A DNA stretch of 57,386 nucleotides from Jiella sonneratiae (GTDB lineage Bacteria > Pseudomonadota > Alphaproteobacteria > Rhizobiales > Rhizobiaceae): positions 1 through 57,386 of the forward strand of contig NZ_JAFMPY010000015.1 of NCBI RefSeq assembly GCF_017353515.1, in the 5' to 3' direction. Positions 46,170-54,799 of the stretch are shown piece by piece. A program made the translations under genes and the position numbers. Numbering within the stretch: position 1 is the first letter of the stretch; every line of letters begins with the position of its first letter. The notes beneath the pieces are model-generated. The model did not search any database. It saw nothing but the letters and a program-made list of their open reading frames with translations, and had not been told where the DNA came from.

Positions 46170-47183
46170 ATGAACAAGCTGCTGCCGAGCACGCTCGCGC
46201 TCGTCGCCTTCGGCCTCGCCGCGACCGCCGCCAAGGCCGATCCGAAGGGCTGCGACGATGGCGAGATGGTCATCAAGTTCAGTCACGTCGTCGCCGCCAC
46301 CGGACACCCGAAGGGCGATGCCGCGACGCTGTTCGCCAAGCGCGTCAACGAGGAGATGGACGGCAAGGCCTGCATGCAGGTCTTCGCGAACTCGACCCTT
46401 TTCGACGACGACAAGGTGATGGAGGCGCTGCTCCTCGGCGACGTGCAGCTCGCCGCGCCGTCGCTCTCGAAGTTCGAGGCCTACACGCTGAAATACCGGC
46501 TGTTCGACCTGCCCTTCCTGTTCGAGAGCCTCGACGCCGTCGACCGCTTCACCCAGTCGGATGCCGGCAAGGGCATGCTGAACATCATGGAGGACGTCGG
46601 CTATACCGGCCTCGGCTACTGGTCCTCGGGCCTGAAGCAGTTCTCGGCCGACAAGCCGCTCAACGTTCCCTCGGACGCCGCCGGGCTGAAGTTCCGCATC
46701 CAGACCTCCGACGTCGCCGAGGCGATGATCGAGGCGATGGGCGCCTCGGCCCAGAAGCTGGCCTTCAAGGAGGTCTACGGCGCGCTGCAGACCGGCGTCG
46801 TCGACGGCCAGGAGAACACCTGGTCGAACATCTACACCCAGAAGTTCTTCGAGGTGCAGGACGGCGTCACCGAGACCAACCACCAGCTGCTCGCCTATCT
46901 GCTCGTCACGTCGACGGAGTGGCTGAACGGCCTCGATCCCGAGATGCGCGACCAGTTCGTCAAGATCGCCGACGAGGTCACCCAGGAAGCCAACGCCAAC
47001 GTCGCGGCGATCGAGCAGAAGAACCGGCAGAACATCATCGATGCCGGCGGCACCATCCGCGAGCTGACGCCGGACCAGCGCAAGAAGTGGGTCGAGACCA
47101 TGAAGCCGGTCTGGGACCAGTTCAAGGGCGACATCGGTCAGGACCTGATCGACGCGGCGGTCGCCTCGAACAGCACGAACTGA
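46170..47183 (+). CDS. dctP: TRAP transporter substrate-binding protein (DctP family)
   Basis: A 337-residue periplasmic binding protein. Signal peptide MNKLLPSTLALVAFGLAATA, cut near KA/DP. Family blocks: IKFSHVVAATGHPKGDAATLFAKRV, DLPFLFESLDAVDRF, and the substrate Arg in LKFRIQTSDVAEAMIEAMGA, then FKEVYGALQTGVVDGQENTWSN. The high match to DctP suggests C4-dicarboxylates, but sugar acids are possible. GTGGAGG precedes the ATG. A hairpin follows the stop. Confidence 0.94.
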   Translation: MNKLLPSTLALVAFGLAATAAKADPKGCDDGEMVIKFSHVVAATGHPKGDAATLFAKRVNEEMDGKACMQVFANSTLFDDDKVMEALLLGDVQLAAPSLSKFEAYTLKYRLFDLPFLFESLDAVDRFTQSDAGKGMLNIMEDVGYTGLGYWSSGLKQFSADKPLNVPSDAAGLKFRIQTSDVAEAMIEAMGASAQKLAFKEVYGALQTGVVDGQENTWSNIYTQKFFEVQDGVTETNHQLLAYLLVTSTEWLNGLDPEMRDQFVKIADEVTQEANANVAAIEQKNRQNIIDAGGTIRELTPDQRKKWVETMKPVWDQFKGDIGQDLIDAAVASNSTN

Positions 47184-47208
47184 CCGAGGCGCTTCGGCCA
47201 TAGACCTG

Positions 47209-47232
47209 CCCTTCGCGCATCGGCGCGAAGGG
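47209..47232 (+). promoter_or_regulatory. Hairpin between dctP and dctQ
   Basis: A perfect 10-bp stem (47209-47218 with 47223-47232) with loop ATCG, 25 bases after the dctP stop and without a T run. It may protect the 3' end of the dctP message and so raise the binding protein over the membrane subunits. Confidence 0.6.
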
Positions 47233-47359
47233 CGCCAGGCGGCGGATGCCCACGGCCCGCCGCCTTCGGCCTCCGATCGGTCGCCACGGCCTCGTGCCGG
47301 TCGGTGGCCTTCGCCGTGCTGCCCGCCCTTCCTTCATCGCTCCAAAGGTTCCGCCCGTC

Positions 47360-48037
47360 ATGAGCCTGTGGCCCTATTTCGCGATCCTCGGCCTGATCGT
47401 GCTTCTGTTCCTCGTGGAGCGCCGCTGGCCGGACGCGGTCACGCGGTTCGAGGAGAATGTCCTCGCCATCCTGCTCGCGACGATCACCCTCGTCTCCTTT
47501 TTTCAGGTGATCGCCCGCTACGGCTTTTCCACCGGCTGGGGCGGGGCGCTGGAATTCAACCGCATCCTCTTCGCCTGGCTGATCCTCTTCGGGATGAGCT
47601 ACGGGCTGAAGACCGGGCTGCATCTCGGCGTCGACGCCGCCATCCGGACGTTTCCGAAGCCGGCGTTCCGGGCCTGCGCCCTGTTCGGGGCCTTCGCGAC
47701 GCTGCTCTATGCCGCGATCCTTTTGTCCTCCGACTGGCTCCAGGTCTTCGGGGCGCATGCATCGGGCGGCGCGGTCTTCTACTGGGAGCGGTTCTTCAAG
47801 GTCGGCATCGGTCTCGACGACCTTCGCTATCCCGAGTGGTTCCAGGCGGCGTTCGGCGTGCAGGAGCGGGTGCAGCGCTGGATCGCCTATCTGATGCTGC
47901 CCGTCGGGCTGGCGCTGCTCGGCTTCAGGGCCATCGAGGCGATGGTCGCCATCGCCACCGGCCGGCGCGAGCTGGTGATCGCCGGGCACGAGGCGGAAGA
48001 CCTCGTCGCCGAAAACCGCGACGTCCTGAAGGACTGA
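47360..48037 (+). CDS. dctQ: TRAP transporter small permease (DctQ family)
   Basis: A 225-residue membrane protein, longer than the usual 160-190. Four TM helices: 5-20, 38-57, 90-108 region and 170-190 (LMLPVGLALLGFRAIEAM). The DctQ block FNRILFAWLILFGMSYGLKTGLHLGVD is clear. A loop of about 45 residues between helices 3 and 4 (GAVFYWERFFKVGIGLDDLRYP) is the extra part. It assists DctM. ATG at 47360, 176 bases after dctP. Confidence 0.92.
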   Translation: MSLWPYFAILGLIVLLFLVERRWPDAVTRFEENVLAILLATITLVSFFQVIARYGFSTGWGGALEFNRILFAWLILFGMSYGLKTGLHLGVDAAIRTFPKPAFRACALFGAFATLLYAAILLSSDWLQVFGAHASGGAVFYWERFFKVGIGLDDLRYPEWFQAAFGVQERVQRWIAYLMLPVGLALLGFRAIEAMVAIATGRRELVIAGHEAEDLVAENRDVLKD

Positions 48038-48044
48038 CGCGACC

Positions 48045-49670
48045 ATGGAAGCCTTCGTCCTTCTCCTCCTCGTCCTCGGACTGTTGTTCCTCGGCGTTCC
48101 GGTGGCGATCGCCCTCGGCCTTTCGGCCGTGATCATGATCGCCTTCTTCTCCACCGACTCGATGTCGTCGGTGGCGATCCAGCTCTTCACCGCAGCCCAG
48201 AACTACACGCTGCTGGCGATCCCCTTCTTCGTCCTCGCCTCGGCCTTCATGTCGACGGGAGGCGTCGCGAAACGGCTGATCGACTTCGCGATCGCGACCG
48301 TCGGGCATTTCCGCGGCGGCCTCGCCATGGCCTCGGTGCTCGCCTGCATGCTGTTCGCCGCGCTGTCGGGCTCCTCGCCGGCGACCGTCGTCGCCATCGG
48401 CACCATCGCCATCGCCGGCATGCGCAAGGTCGGCTACTCGAAGGAGTTTTCCGCCGGCATCATCGCCAATGCGGGGACGCTCGGCATCCTGATCCCGCCC
48501 TCGATCGTCATGGTCGTCTATTCGGCGGCGACCAACGTCTCGGTCGGGCGCATGTTCCTCGCTGGCGTCATTCCCGGCCTCGTCGCCGGGCTGATGCTGA
48601 TGGGCGCGATCTATCTCGTCGCCCGGCGCAAGAACCTGCCGGCCGAGGAGTGGCGCGGCTTCCTGCCGCTGCTGCGCAGCGGCAAGGCGGCGGGATTCGG
48701 CCTGTTCCTCATCGTCATCATCCTCGGCGGCATCTATGGCGGCGTCTTCACCCCGACCGAGGCGGCCGCGGCCGCGGCGGTCTACGCCTTCCTCGTCGCG
48801 GTCTTCGTCTATCGCGACATGGGGCCGCTGAAGGGCCGGCCGTGGGTCGCCGAGACCGACACGCCGCGCGCCCGCACCGGCTTCGGCGCCATCGCCTACG
48901 GCATTTCCTTCTTCGTCGTCTCGCTGATCCTCGTCTATTTCGTCACCGCCGGCCCCGGCGGCGATTCGACGCTCTCGATCGGCGAACGCAGCGTCCTGTG
49001 CGGCGTGCCGGCGATCCTCGTCGCGATCGCCTACGGCCTCTGGCGGGGCGAGGGCGGCCTCGGCGCCCTGCCGGCGACGCTCGCGGCGGGATTGCCGATC
49101 TTCGGGCGCAACCTTGCCCTGATCGGCCGGAACTTCCTGCCGGCCTGCTTCGACGGGGAAACGCGGAAGGTGCTGGTCGACGCCGCGAAGACGACGGTGA
49201 TGCTGATGTTCATCATCGTCAACGCGCTGCTCTTCGCCCATGTCCTGACCTCGGAGCGCATTCCCGACGCGATCACCGCGCTGATGCTCGACTACGGCTT
49301 CACCTGGTTCAGCTTCCTGATCGCCGTAAACGTCCTGCTCCTGATCGGCGGCCAGTTCATGGAGCCGTCGGGGCTGTTGCTGATCGTCGCGCCGGTGGTG
49401 TTTCCGATCGCCATCGAACTCGGCGTCGATCCGGTGCATCTCGGGATCATCATGGTGGTCAACATGGAGATCGGCATGATCACCCCGCCGATCGGGCTGA
49501 ACCTCTTCGTCACCTCCGGCATCACCGGCATGAGCCTCGTCAAGGTGGTCAAGGCGGCTATGCCCTTCGTCGGCGTCCTCTTCCTGTTCCTGATCCTGGT
49601 GACCTACGTTCCGTGGCTTTCGACGGTCCTGCCCTATGCGCTGATGGGACCGGAGATCGTCACGCGGTAG
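48045..49670 (+). CDS. dctM: TRAP transporter large permease (DctM family)
   Basis: A 541-residue permease, about 110 residues longer than a standard DctM. N half: ALGLSAVIMIAFF, NYTLLAIPFFVLASAFMSTGG, MLFAALSGSSPATVVAIG, NAGTLGILIPPSIVMVVY. C half: KTTVMLMFIIVNALLFAHVL, GGQFMEPSGLLLIVAPV, MEIGMITPPIGLNLFVTSGI. Between them (about 260-370) lies an insertion with two extra hydrophobic segments (YGISFFVVSLILVYFVTAG; CGVPAILVAIAYGLW). It moves the substrate with Na+. Seven bases after dctQ. Confidence 0.93.
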   Translation: MEAFVLLLLVLGLLFLGVPVAIALGLSAVIMIAFFSTDSMSSVAIQLFTAAQNYTLLAIPFFVLASAFMSTGGVAKRLIDFAIATVGHFRGGLAMASVLACMLFAALSGSSPATVVAIGTIAIAGMRKVGYSKEFSAGIIANAGTLGILIPPSIVMVVYSAATNVSVGRMFLAGVIPGLVAGLMLMGAIYLVARRKNLPAEEWRGFLPLLRSGKAAGFGLFLIVIILGGIYGGVFTPTEAAAAAAVYAFLVAVFVYRDMGPLKGRPWVAETDTPRARTGFGAIAYGISFFVVSLILVYFVTAGPGGDSTLSIGERSVLCGVPAILVAIAYGLWRGEGGLGALPATLAAGLPIFGRNLALIGRNFLPACFDGETRKVLVDAAKTTVMLMFIIVNALLFAHVLTSERIPDAITALMLDYGFTWFSFLIAVNVLLLIGGQFMEPSGLLLIVAPVVFPIAIELGVDPVHLGIIMVVNMEIGMITPPIGLNLFVTSGITGMSLVKVVKAAMPFVGVLFLFLILVTYVPWLSTVLPYALMGPEIVTR

Positions 49671-49894
49671 CGGCCGGCGGCGAACCAGCCGGCGGCCTCG
49701 TCCCTCAATTGACGGAAAGGGATGACAAGCTCTCATCGATCATGTTAGCCTCCTAACGTTACGTAATTTTGTGTCCTCGCCAGTGTCGGAGAATTTTCCG
49801 AATGTCGAGGAGACTCGTTGTGCCAGCCGAGAGGCGCGCAGATCATCGATGTTTTTTCCGATTGGGGCAAAACGACCTTGAGAAGGATAGAGAC

Positions 49895-50251
49895 ATGCTC
49901 AAGACGACGATCGCCGGGGTTGCAATCCTGATCGCTTCGACAACCGCCTCGATGGCCTGGACGGGCTGGGCAACCACCGGCGTCAACTTCCGCAGCGGCC
50001 CCAGCACCTATCACGATGTCCTCGGGACGATTCCGCAATGCGGAAAGGTGAGTGTGGGGGCAAGTGAAAACGGCTGGTACCGGATCCGCTGGTCGGGTCA
50101 CTGGGGCTGGGTCTCGAGCAACTACATCTCGTCGGAGCGCTGTGGCTATTCCGGTGGCGGGTACCATTCAGACGGCGGATACAAGTCCCGCGGCCATTCG
50201 CGCGGCGGATATTCCGGCGGCGGCGGCTACAATTCCGGTGGCGGTTACTGA
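49895..50251 (+). CDS. Exported SH3-domain protein with Gly/Tyr-rich tail
   Basis: A 118-residue protein. Signal peptide MLKTTIAGVAILIASTTASM (cut before AWTG). One bacterial SH3 (SH3b) domain: TTGVNFRSGPSTYHDVLGTI, CGKVSVGASENGWYRIRWSG, HWGWVSSNYISSERC; two Cys likely form a disulfide. The last 35 residues are a Gly/Ser/Tyr repeat of the type GYSGGGY. SH3b domains often bind cell-wall or surface partners; the tail may self-associate. GAAGGATAGAGAC precedes the ATG. Upstream, near 49744-49766, are GTTAGCCTCCTAAC and TTACGTAA palindromes that may be control sites. Confidence 0.8.
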   Translation: MLKTTIAGVAILIASTTASMAWTGWATTGVNFRSGPSTYHDVLGTIPQCGKVSVGASENGWYRIRWSGHWGWVSSNYISSERCGYSGGGYHSDGGYKSRGHSRGGYSGGGGYNSGGGY

Positions 50252-50472
50252 TCGACCACCGAGGGATCGGGCGCATGGTCGCCCGGTCCCGCTCAGGGGC
50301 TGCGGCGTCGGGCTGGCCCTTCCGAAGTGGGCAGCCTTGTGAGGCACCGGAGCGGCCGGCGCTGCCTCGCCGGTCGTTTTCTTCGGCTTCCCGCCGATCG
50401 TCGCTCGGCGAGCCGAGACCAAGGCGGCCTCCCGGTTCGCGGCGGCTGCTGTGATGGGCGGTGGGGCGGCGC

Positions 50473-51027
50473 TCATTCCATGTTGGTGTGATTGCCGCGC
50501 ATCGTCTCCGGCGAAACGGCCATCAGGTCGCGGAGCTTCAGAACCATCACCTCGAACAGCACGAACAGCGCCCCCTCGTAGAGCGAGCCCATCGGCAGGA
50601 CCGACGTCGCCGCGGCGCCCCGATCGTTCGCCATGGTCTGGGCCGGTACGGTCAGAACGAAATCGGCGAGCGCGGCGCAGCGCCCGTCCGGCTGGGCGGT
50701 GAGGAAGAGGATCTTCGCCCCGGATTCTCTCGCGACGTCCATCAGGGCGAGGGCTGTCGAGATGTAGCCCGGGCCGACGGAGACGACGAAGAGGTCGCCT
50801 TTCTGAAGTGCCGGCATGGTCATGTCGCCGACCACTCCGACATCTGCCCCGAGATGGAAGAGCCGCATGGCGAAGCCTTTGATCTGCAGCCCCTCGCGCC
50901 CGCCGGCATAGCAGCCGATGCGCCGCGCCGCGGCGATCATCCGGCAGGCCTCGTCGACGGCCGTGTCGTCGATCCGGTCCATCACCGTGCCGAGCTCGGA
51001 AAGTGCCGTCCGATAGAGATCGCTCAT
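50473..51027 (-). CDS. SIS-domain sugar-phosphate isomerase-like protein
   Basis: A 184-residue SIS domain protein: RRIGCYAGGREGLQIKGFAMRLFHLGADVGVVGD and LFVVSVGPGYISTALALMDVARESGAKILFLTAQPDG, as in 6-phospho-3-hexuloisomerase (HxlB) and sugar isomerases. No DNA-binding domain, so not an RpiR regulator. It lies 38 bases after rhaI, same strand, and is probably the third gene of rhaD-rhaI-SIS. A role in handling a sugar phosphate made from rhamnose or a related sugar is inferred from position. Confidence 0.82.
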   Translation of the reverse strand: MSDLYRTALSELGTVMDRIDDTAVDEACRMIAAARRIGCYAGGREGLQIKGFAMRLFHLGADVGVVGDMTMPALQKGDLFVVSVGPGYISTALALMDVARESGAKILFLTAQPDGRCAALADFVLTVPAQTMANDRGAAATSVLPMGSLYEGALFVLFEVMVLKLRDLMAVSPETMRGNHTNME

Positions 51028-51065
51028 CCTTCGAAATCCCTCAGTTCGTTCAGGGTGGTCGCCGC

Positions 51066-52364
51066 TCAGACGATGCCGCCGCCGGACCCCCGCACCGCCG
51101 GCCGCTCCGCCGCGACCTTCTTGCGATAGCCGCTCGCCCGATAGGCGGCGATCGGGTCGATCGCGCCGCCGTCGAGGAGCCGCGCTTTTGCGAGGATCGG
51201 CGTCACGTCGGTGCGGAAGGCCTGTTTCAGGCATTCCGACGCCATGATCGCGTCGTTGTCGTCCTGATGGCCGCGAAGCGCCGCGCGGTCGACGAGAAGC
51301 GCCTGGGCATAGGCGCGGCGGATCTCGCCGGCCGAGCGGATCAGGCTCTCGATCGGGTCGGTGACGTTGTGGGACTGGTCGATCATGTGGGCGGGGGCAA
51401 GTCGCTCCAGCGCCTCGCCCGCCTCGACCAGTTCGTTGAAGACGAGGAACAGCCGGAACGGATCGATCGAGCCGGCGTCGAGGTCGTCGTCACCATATTT
51501 CGCGTCGTTGAAGTGGAAGCCGCCGAGCTTCTTCGCGAAGATCAGCCGCGAGACGATCTGCTCGATGTTGACGTTCGGGGCATGGTGGCCGAGGTCGACC
51601 AGGCAGAAGGCCCTGTCCCCGAGTTCCCGGGCGATCAGGAGGTTGGTGCCCCAGTCCTGCACGACGGTCGAGTAGAAGGCCGGCTCGTACATCTTGTGCT
51701 CGGTAAAGAGCCGAAAGTTTTGCGGAAGCCCGGCATAGATCGCCCTGGCGGATTGGAGATAGCGCTCGAAGCTGCGCGAATGGTCGCTCTGGCCGGGAAA
51801 GTTCGCGCCGTCGCCGACCCAGACTGTGAGCGCCGTCGACCCGATCGCCCTGCCGAATTCTGCGACGGCGAGATTGTGCTCCACCGCCTGGGCTCGCACC
51901 GCCGGGTCGGCGTGGCTGAGCGAGCCGAACTTGTAGGAGAGCGGCTGGCGCGGATCGTCCGGGTGATCCTGGAAGGTGTTGGAGTTCATCGCGTCGAAGC
52001 AAAGGCCGAGGCTCGCCGCCTTGTCCTTCAAAGCGGCCGGATCGGCGCGGTCCCACGGGATATGCAGCGAGACGGACGGCGTCGCCCGGCCGAGCTGCTG
52101 GATGACGGCGCAGTCGTTAAGCTTTTCCATGATGCCGCGCGGCTCGCCCGGGCCGGGAAAGCGGGCAAAGCGCGTGCCGCCCGTGCCGACGCCCCAGGAG
52201 GGGACGGCGACGGCGAAGGCCCTTAGCTTCTCCACGATGGCGTCGACGGCGATGCCGCGCCGGTCGAGGGTCTCGCCGAGGGCGGCGAAATCGGCCTCGA
52301 ACGCCGCCTGCCGCTTCCCGTTGTCGGCCTCGAGGACGCTCTCGTGGATCGGCAGTTCGCTCAT
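51066..52364 (-). CDS. rhaI: L-rhamnose isomerase (RhaI type)
   Basis: A 432-residue TIM-barrel enzyme of the Pseudomonas/Rhizobium RhaI type, distinct from E. coli RhaA. Metal residues lie in FTEHKMYEPAF (Glu), CLVDLGHHAPNVNIEQI (Asp) and GGFHFNDAKYGDDDLDAGSI (His, Asp). The start MSELPIHESVLEADNGKR fits the family; the frame is open further upstream but not coding. It converts L-rhamnose to L-rhamnulose. It follows rhaD by 53 bases. Confidence 0.94.
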   Translation of the reverse strand: MSELPIHESVLEADNGKRQAAFEADFAALGETLDRRGIAVDAIVEKLRAFAVAVPSWGVGTGGTRFARFPGPGEPRGIMEKLNDCAVIQQLGRATPSVSLHIPWDRADPAALKDKAASLGLCFDAMNSNTFQDHPDDPRQPLSYKFGSLSHADPAVRAQAVEHNLAVAEFGRAIGSTALTVWVGDGANFPGQSDHSRSFERYLQSARAIYAGLPQNFRLFTEHKMYEPAFYSTVVQDWGTNLLIARELGDRAFCLVDLGHHAPNVNIEQIVSRLIFAKKLGGFHFNDAKYGDDDLDAGSIDPFRLFLVFNELVEAGEALERLAPAHMIDQSHNVTDPIESLIRSAGEIRRAYAQALLVDRAALRGHQDDNDAIMASECLKQAFRTDVTPILAKARLLDGGAIDPIAAYRASGYRKKVAAERPAVRGSGGGIV

Positions 52365-52417
52365 GGCCTTCTCCTCCCAGATTGGCCTGCCGGGCGCACC
52401 CGCCCCTTGCGGCCCGC

Positions 52418-54529
52418 TCAGCGCGTGAAGGACTGGGCGTTGCCGGCATCGACGTTGAGGATGTTTCCGGTCGACTTCGCCGAAGCCTCGCCGGCGAGGA
52501 ACGCGACCGCCTCCGCCACGTCCGCAGGCAGAACCGAGCGCTTCAGCATCGAGCGCTTGCGATAGTGCTCTTCGAGCTCTTCGGGCGCCATGTTGTAGGC
52601 GGCGGCGCGCTGCTCGCGCCATTCGCCCGTCCAGATCTTCGAGCCCTGCAGCACCGCGTCGGGATTGACCACGTTGACCCTGATGCCGGCCTCGGCGCCT
52701 TCCAGCGCCAGGCAGCGGGCGAGATGGATCTCGGCGGCCTTGGCGGTGCAGTAGGCGGCGGCGTTCGGCGAGGCGGCAAGGCCGTTCTTCGAGGCGATGA
52801 ACACCACCGCGCCGCCGAGGTCCTGCCGCCGGAACAGCCGAAAAGCCTCGCGCGAGACGAGGAAGTAGCCCGTGGCGAGGATGCCGATGTTGCGGTTCCA
52901 CATCGACAGTTCGGTGGTCTCGATGGGCGCCGAGGAGGAGATGCCGGCATTGGAGACGAGGATGTCGGCGCCGCCAAATTCGACGGCGGTTTCCGCCATG
53001 CCATGGGCGACTGCCGCCTCGTCGGTGACGTCGAGGGCGACGGCGCGCACCATGTCGGTGGAAAAGCGCTTCGAAAGATCGGCTTTCGCCCGTTCGAGCG
53101 CCTCGGCGTCGATGTCGGCGAGGACGACGCAGGCGCCGTCGGACGCCAGCCGTTCGGCCGTCGCCCGGCCGATGCCGCCGCCGCCGCCGGTGATGAAGGC
53201 GATGCGGCCGGCGAGTGCCTTCGGCTTCGGCATGCGCTGGAGCTTGGCCTCCTCGAGCAGCCAGTATTCGATGTCGAAGGCTTCCTGCTCCGGCAGGCCG
53301 CGATAGCTGCCGACCGCCTCCGCCCCGCGCATGACGTTGATGGCGTTGACGTAGAACTCGCCGGCGATCCGCGCGGTCGCCTTGTCCCTGGCGAAGGTGA
53401 TCATGCCGACGCCCGGCACCAGATAGACCACCGGGTTCGGATCGCGCATCGCCGGGCTGTCGCCGTGGCGGCAGCTTTCGTAATAGCGGCCGTAGTCGGC
53501 GCGATAGGCGGCGATCGCCGCGTCGAGCCCGGCGATCACCGTTTCGACGTCGCCGGTCGCCGGATCGAAGTCGAGCACCAGCGGCCGGATCTTGGTGCGC
53601 AGGAAGTGGTCCGGGCACGAGGTGCCGAGCGGGGCAAGCCGCGACAGATCGTTCGAGCCGACGAAGTCGAGCGCGGCGGGGCAATCGTCGAAGTGGCCGA
53701 TCTTGCGCTCCTCCCGCCCGATCCGCCCGCGGATCTCCGGCATCAGCCGCGCGGCAATGGCGCGGCGCTCGTTTGCCGCGAGCGCGGCGACGCGCCTTCC
53801 CCCGAAGGCCGGTGCGCCGGCGGTCCTTTCGGCCAGGAAGGCGATCGCGACGTTGATGATGCGGATCGTCGTCTCGTAGCAATCCCGCGCCGTGTCGCCC
53901 CAGGTGAACAGCCCGTGGCTCTCGAGGACGACGCCCTTCGCGTCCGGATGCTCGCGGGCGAAGTCCGACAGAGCGAGGCCGAGTTCGAAGCCCGGCCGCC
54001 GCCAGGGCAGCCAGCCGATCTCGTCGCCGTAGATCTCGCGCGTCAGCTCGCGGCTCGTCGCCGTCGCGGCGATGGCGATGACGGCGTCCGGATGCATGTG
54101 ATCGACATGGGTGTAGGGCAGATAGGCGTGGAGCGGCGTGTCGATCGAGGCGGCGCGCGGATTGAGAGCGAAGGTGCAGTGCGGCAGGTAGCCGACCATC
54201 TCGTCTTCGTGTTCGGCGCCGCGATAGAGCCCCTTCAGCGCCTCGAGCCTGTCCTGGTAGAGTGTGGCGAAGCCGTCGCGCTGCATCGTGCCGACGTCGC
54301 CGCCCGAGCCCTTGACCCACAGCACCGTGACGTCCCTGCCGGTCAGCGGGTCCTTCGCGGTGACCTTCGCCGAGGTGTTGCCGCCGCCGTAATTGGTGAT
54401 CCGCTTGTCGGCACCGAGGAGGTTCGAGCGGTAGAGCAGCCGCCCCGGCTCGTCGAGCGTCGCCGCATGTGCCTCGTCCCACAGCGAGGGCAGGAGGTGG
54501 GACCCGCTGGTTTGCGGCGCTTCGGACAT
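52418..54529 (-). CDS. rhaD: Bifunctional rhamnulose-1-phosphate aldolase / lactaldehyde dehydrogenase
   Basis: A 703-residue fusion. The class II aldolase part (1-440) has NYGGGNTSAKV, LPYTHVDHMHPDAVI with zinc His, and LESHGLFTWGD. The SDR part (about 450-703) has the NAD motif ITGGGGGIGRATAERLA, VSNAGISSSAPIE and the catalytic YCTAK. It splits rhamnulose 1-phosphate into dihydroxyacetone phosphate and L-lactaldehyde and then oxidises the aldehyde. This fused form is typical of Rhizobiales and Bacillus. First gene of the minus-strand arm, divergent from rhaR. Confidence 0.94.
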   Translation of the reverse strand: MSEAPQTSGSHLLPSLWDEAHAATLDEPGRLLYRSNLLGADKRITNYGGGNTSAKVTAKDPLTGRDVTVLWVKGSGGDVGTMQRDGFATLYQDRLEALKGLYRGAEHEDEMVGYLPHCTFALNPRAASIDTPLHAYLPYTHVDHMHPDAVIAIAATATSRELTREIYGDEIGWLPWRRPGFELGLALSDFAREHPDAKGVVLESHGLFTWGDTARDCYETTIRIINVAIAFLAERTAGAPAFGGRRVAALAANERRAIAARLMPEIRGRIGREERKIGHFDDCPAALDFVGSNDLSRLAPLGTSCPDHFLRTKIRPLVLDFDPATGDVETVIAGLDAAIAAYRADYGRYYESCRHGDSPAMRDPNPVVYLVPGVGMITFARDKATARIAGEFYVNAINVMRGAEAVGSYRGLPEQEAFDIEYWLLEEAKLQRMPKPKALAGRIAFITGGGGGIGRATAERLASDGACVVLADIDAEALERAKADLSKRFSTDMVRAVALDVTDEAAVAHGMAETAVEFGGADILVSNAGISSSAPIETTELSMWNRNIGILATGYFLVSREAFRLFRRQDLGGAVVFIASKNGLAASPNAAAYCTAKAAEIHLARCLALEGAEAGIRVNVVNPDAVLQGSKIWTGEWREQRAAAYNMAPEELEEHYRKRSMLKRSVLPADVAEAVAFLAGEASAKSTGNILNVDAGNAQSFTR

Positions 54530-54681
54530 GGTCGACCTCGCATCGGCTTCTTGACGCCGCCGGACCGGCCTTGCGCGGCGGCGACGACCGGTGCGGCAGA
54601 AATCGGAGCCTCGCGGCAGCGCATCGACGCTCGGCGCCCTGCCGCGGCTCGGGCGTCACCATTGGCCAAAACAGCGAAAAC

Positions 54682-54751
54682 GTCAATCATAACGATCGTC
54701 ATCCGTCATGCTGCGTTGCAATATGATCGAACTTGATCGAAGATGATTGAC
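54682..54751. promoter_or_regulatory. RhaR operator region between rhaD and rhaR
   Basis: Three 7-base repeats at 10-base spacing, TGATCGA (54724-54730), TGATCGA (54734-54740) and TGATTGA (54744-54750), on one face of the helix. GTCAATCAT at 54682-54690 is the exact inverted partner of ATGATTGAC at 54743-54751. Ten-base direct repeats are the usual operators of DeoR-family regulators. The site covers the divergent promoters of rhaD and rhaR. Confidence 0.72.
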
Positions 54752-54799
54752 AATCGCAGAGCCTTCGATCAGCATCCTCGACTGGGAGACACGCCGCTC

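Noticed and set aside
52365-54686. Open extension of the rhaI frame upstream to 1,206 codons.
   Set aside because: It overlaps rhaD in another frame and gives Arg-rich sequence; rhaI has a proper start at 52364.
54743-54799. ATG at 54743 as start of rhaR.
   Set aside because: It lies inside the operator repeats and adds residues not typical of DeoR proteins; MHERERQR at 54800 fits.
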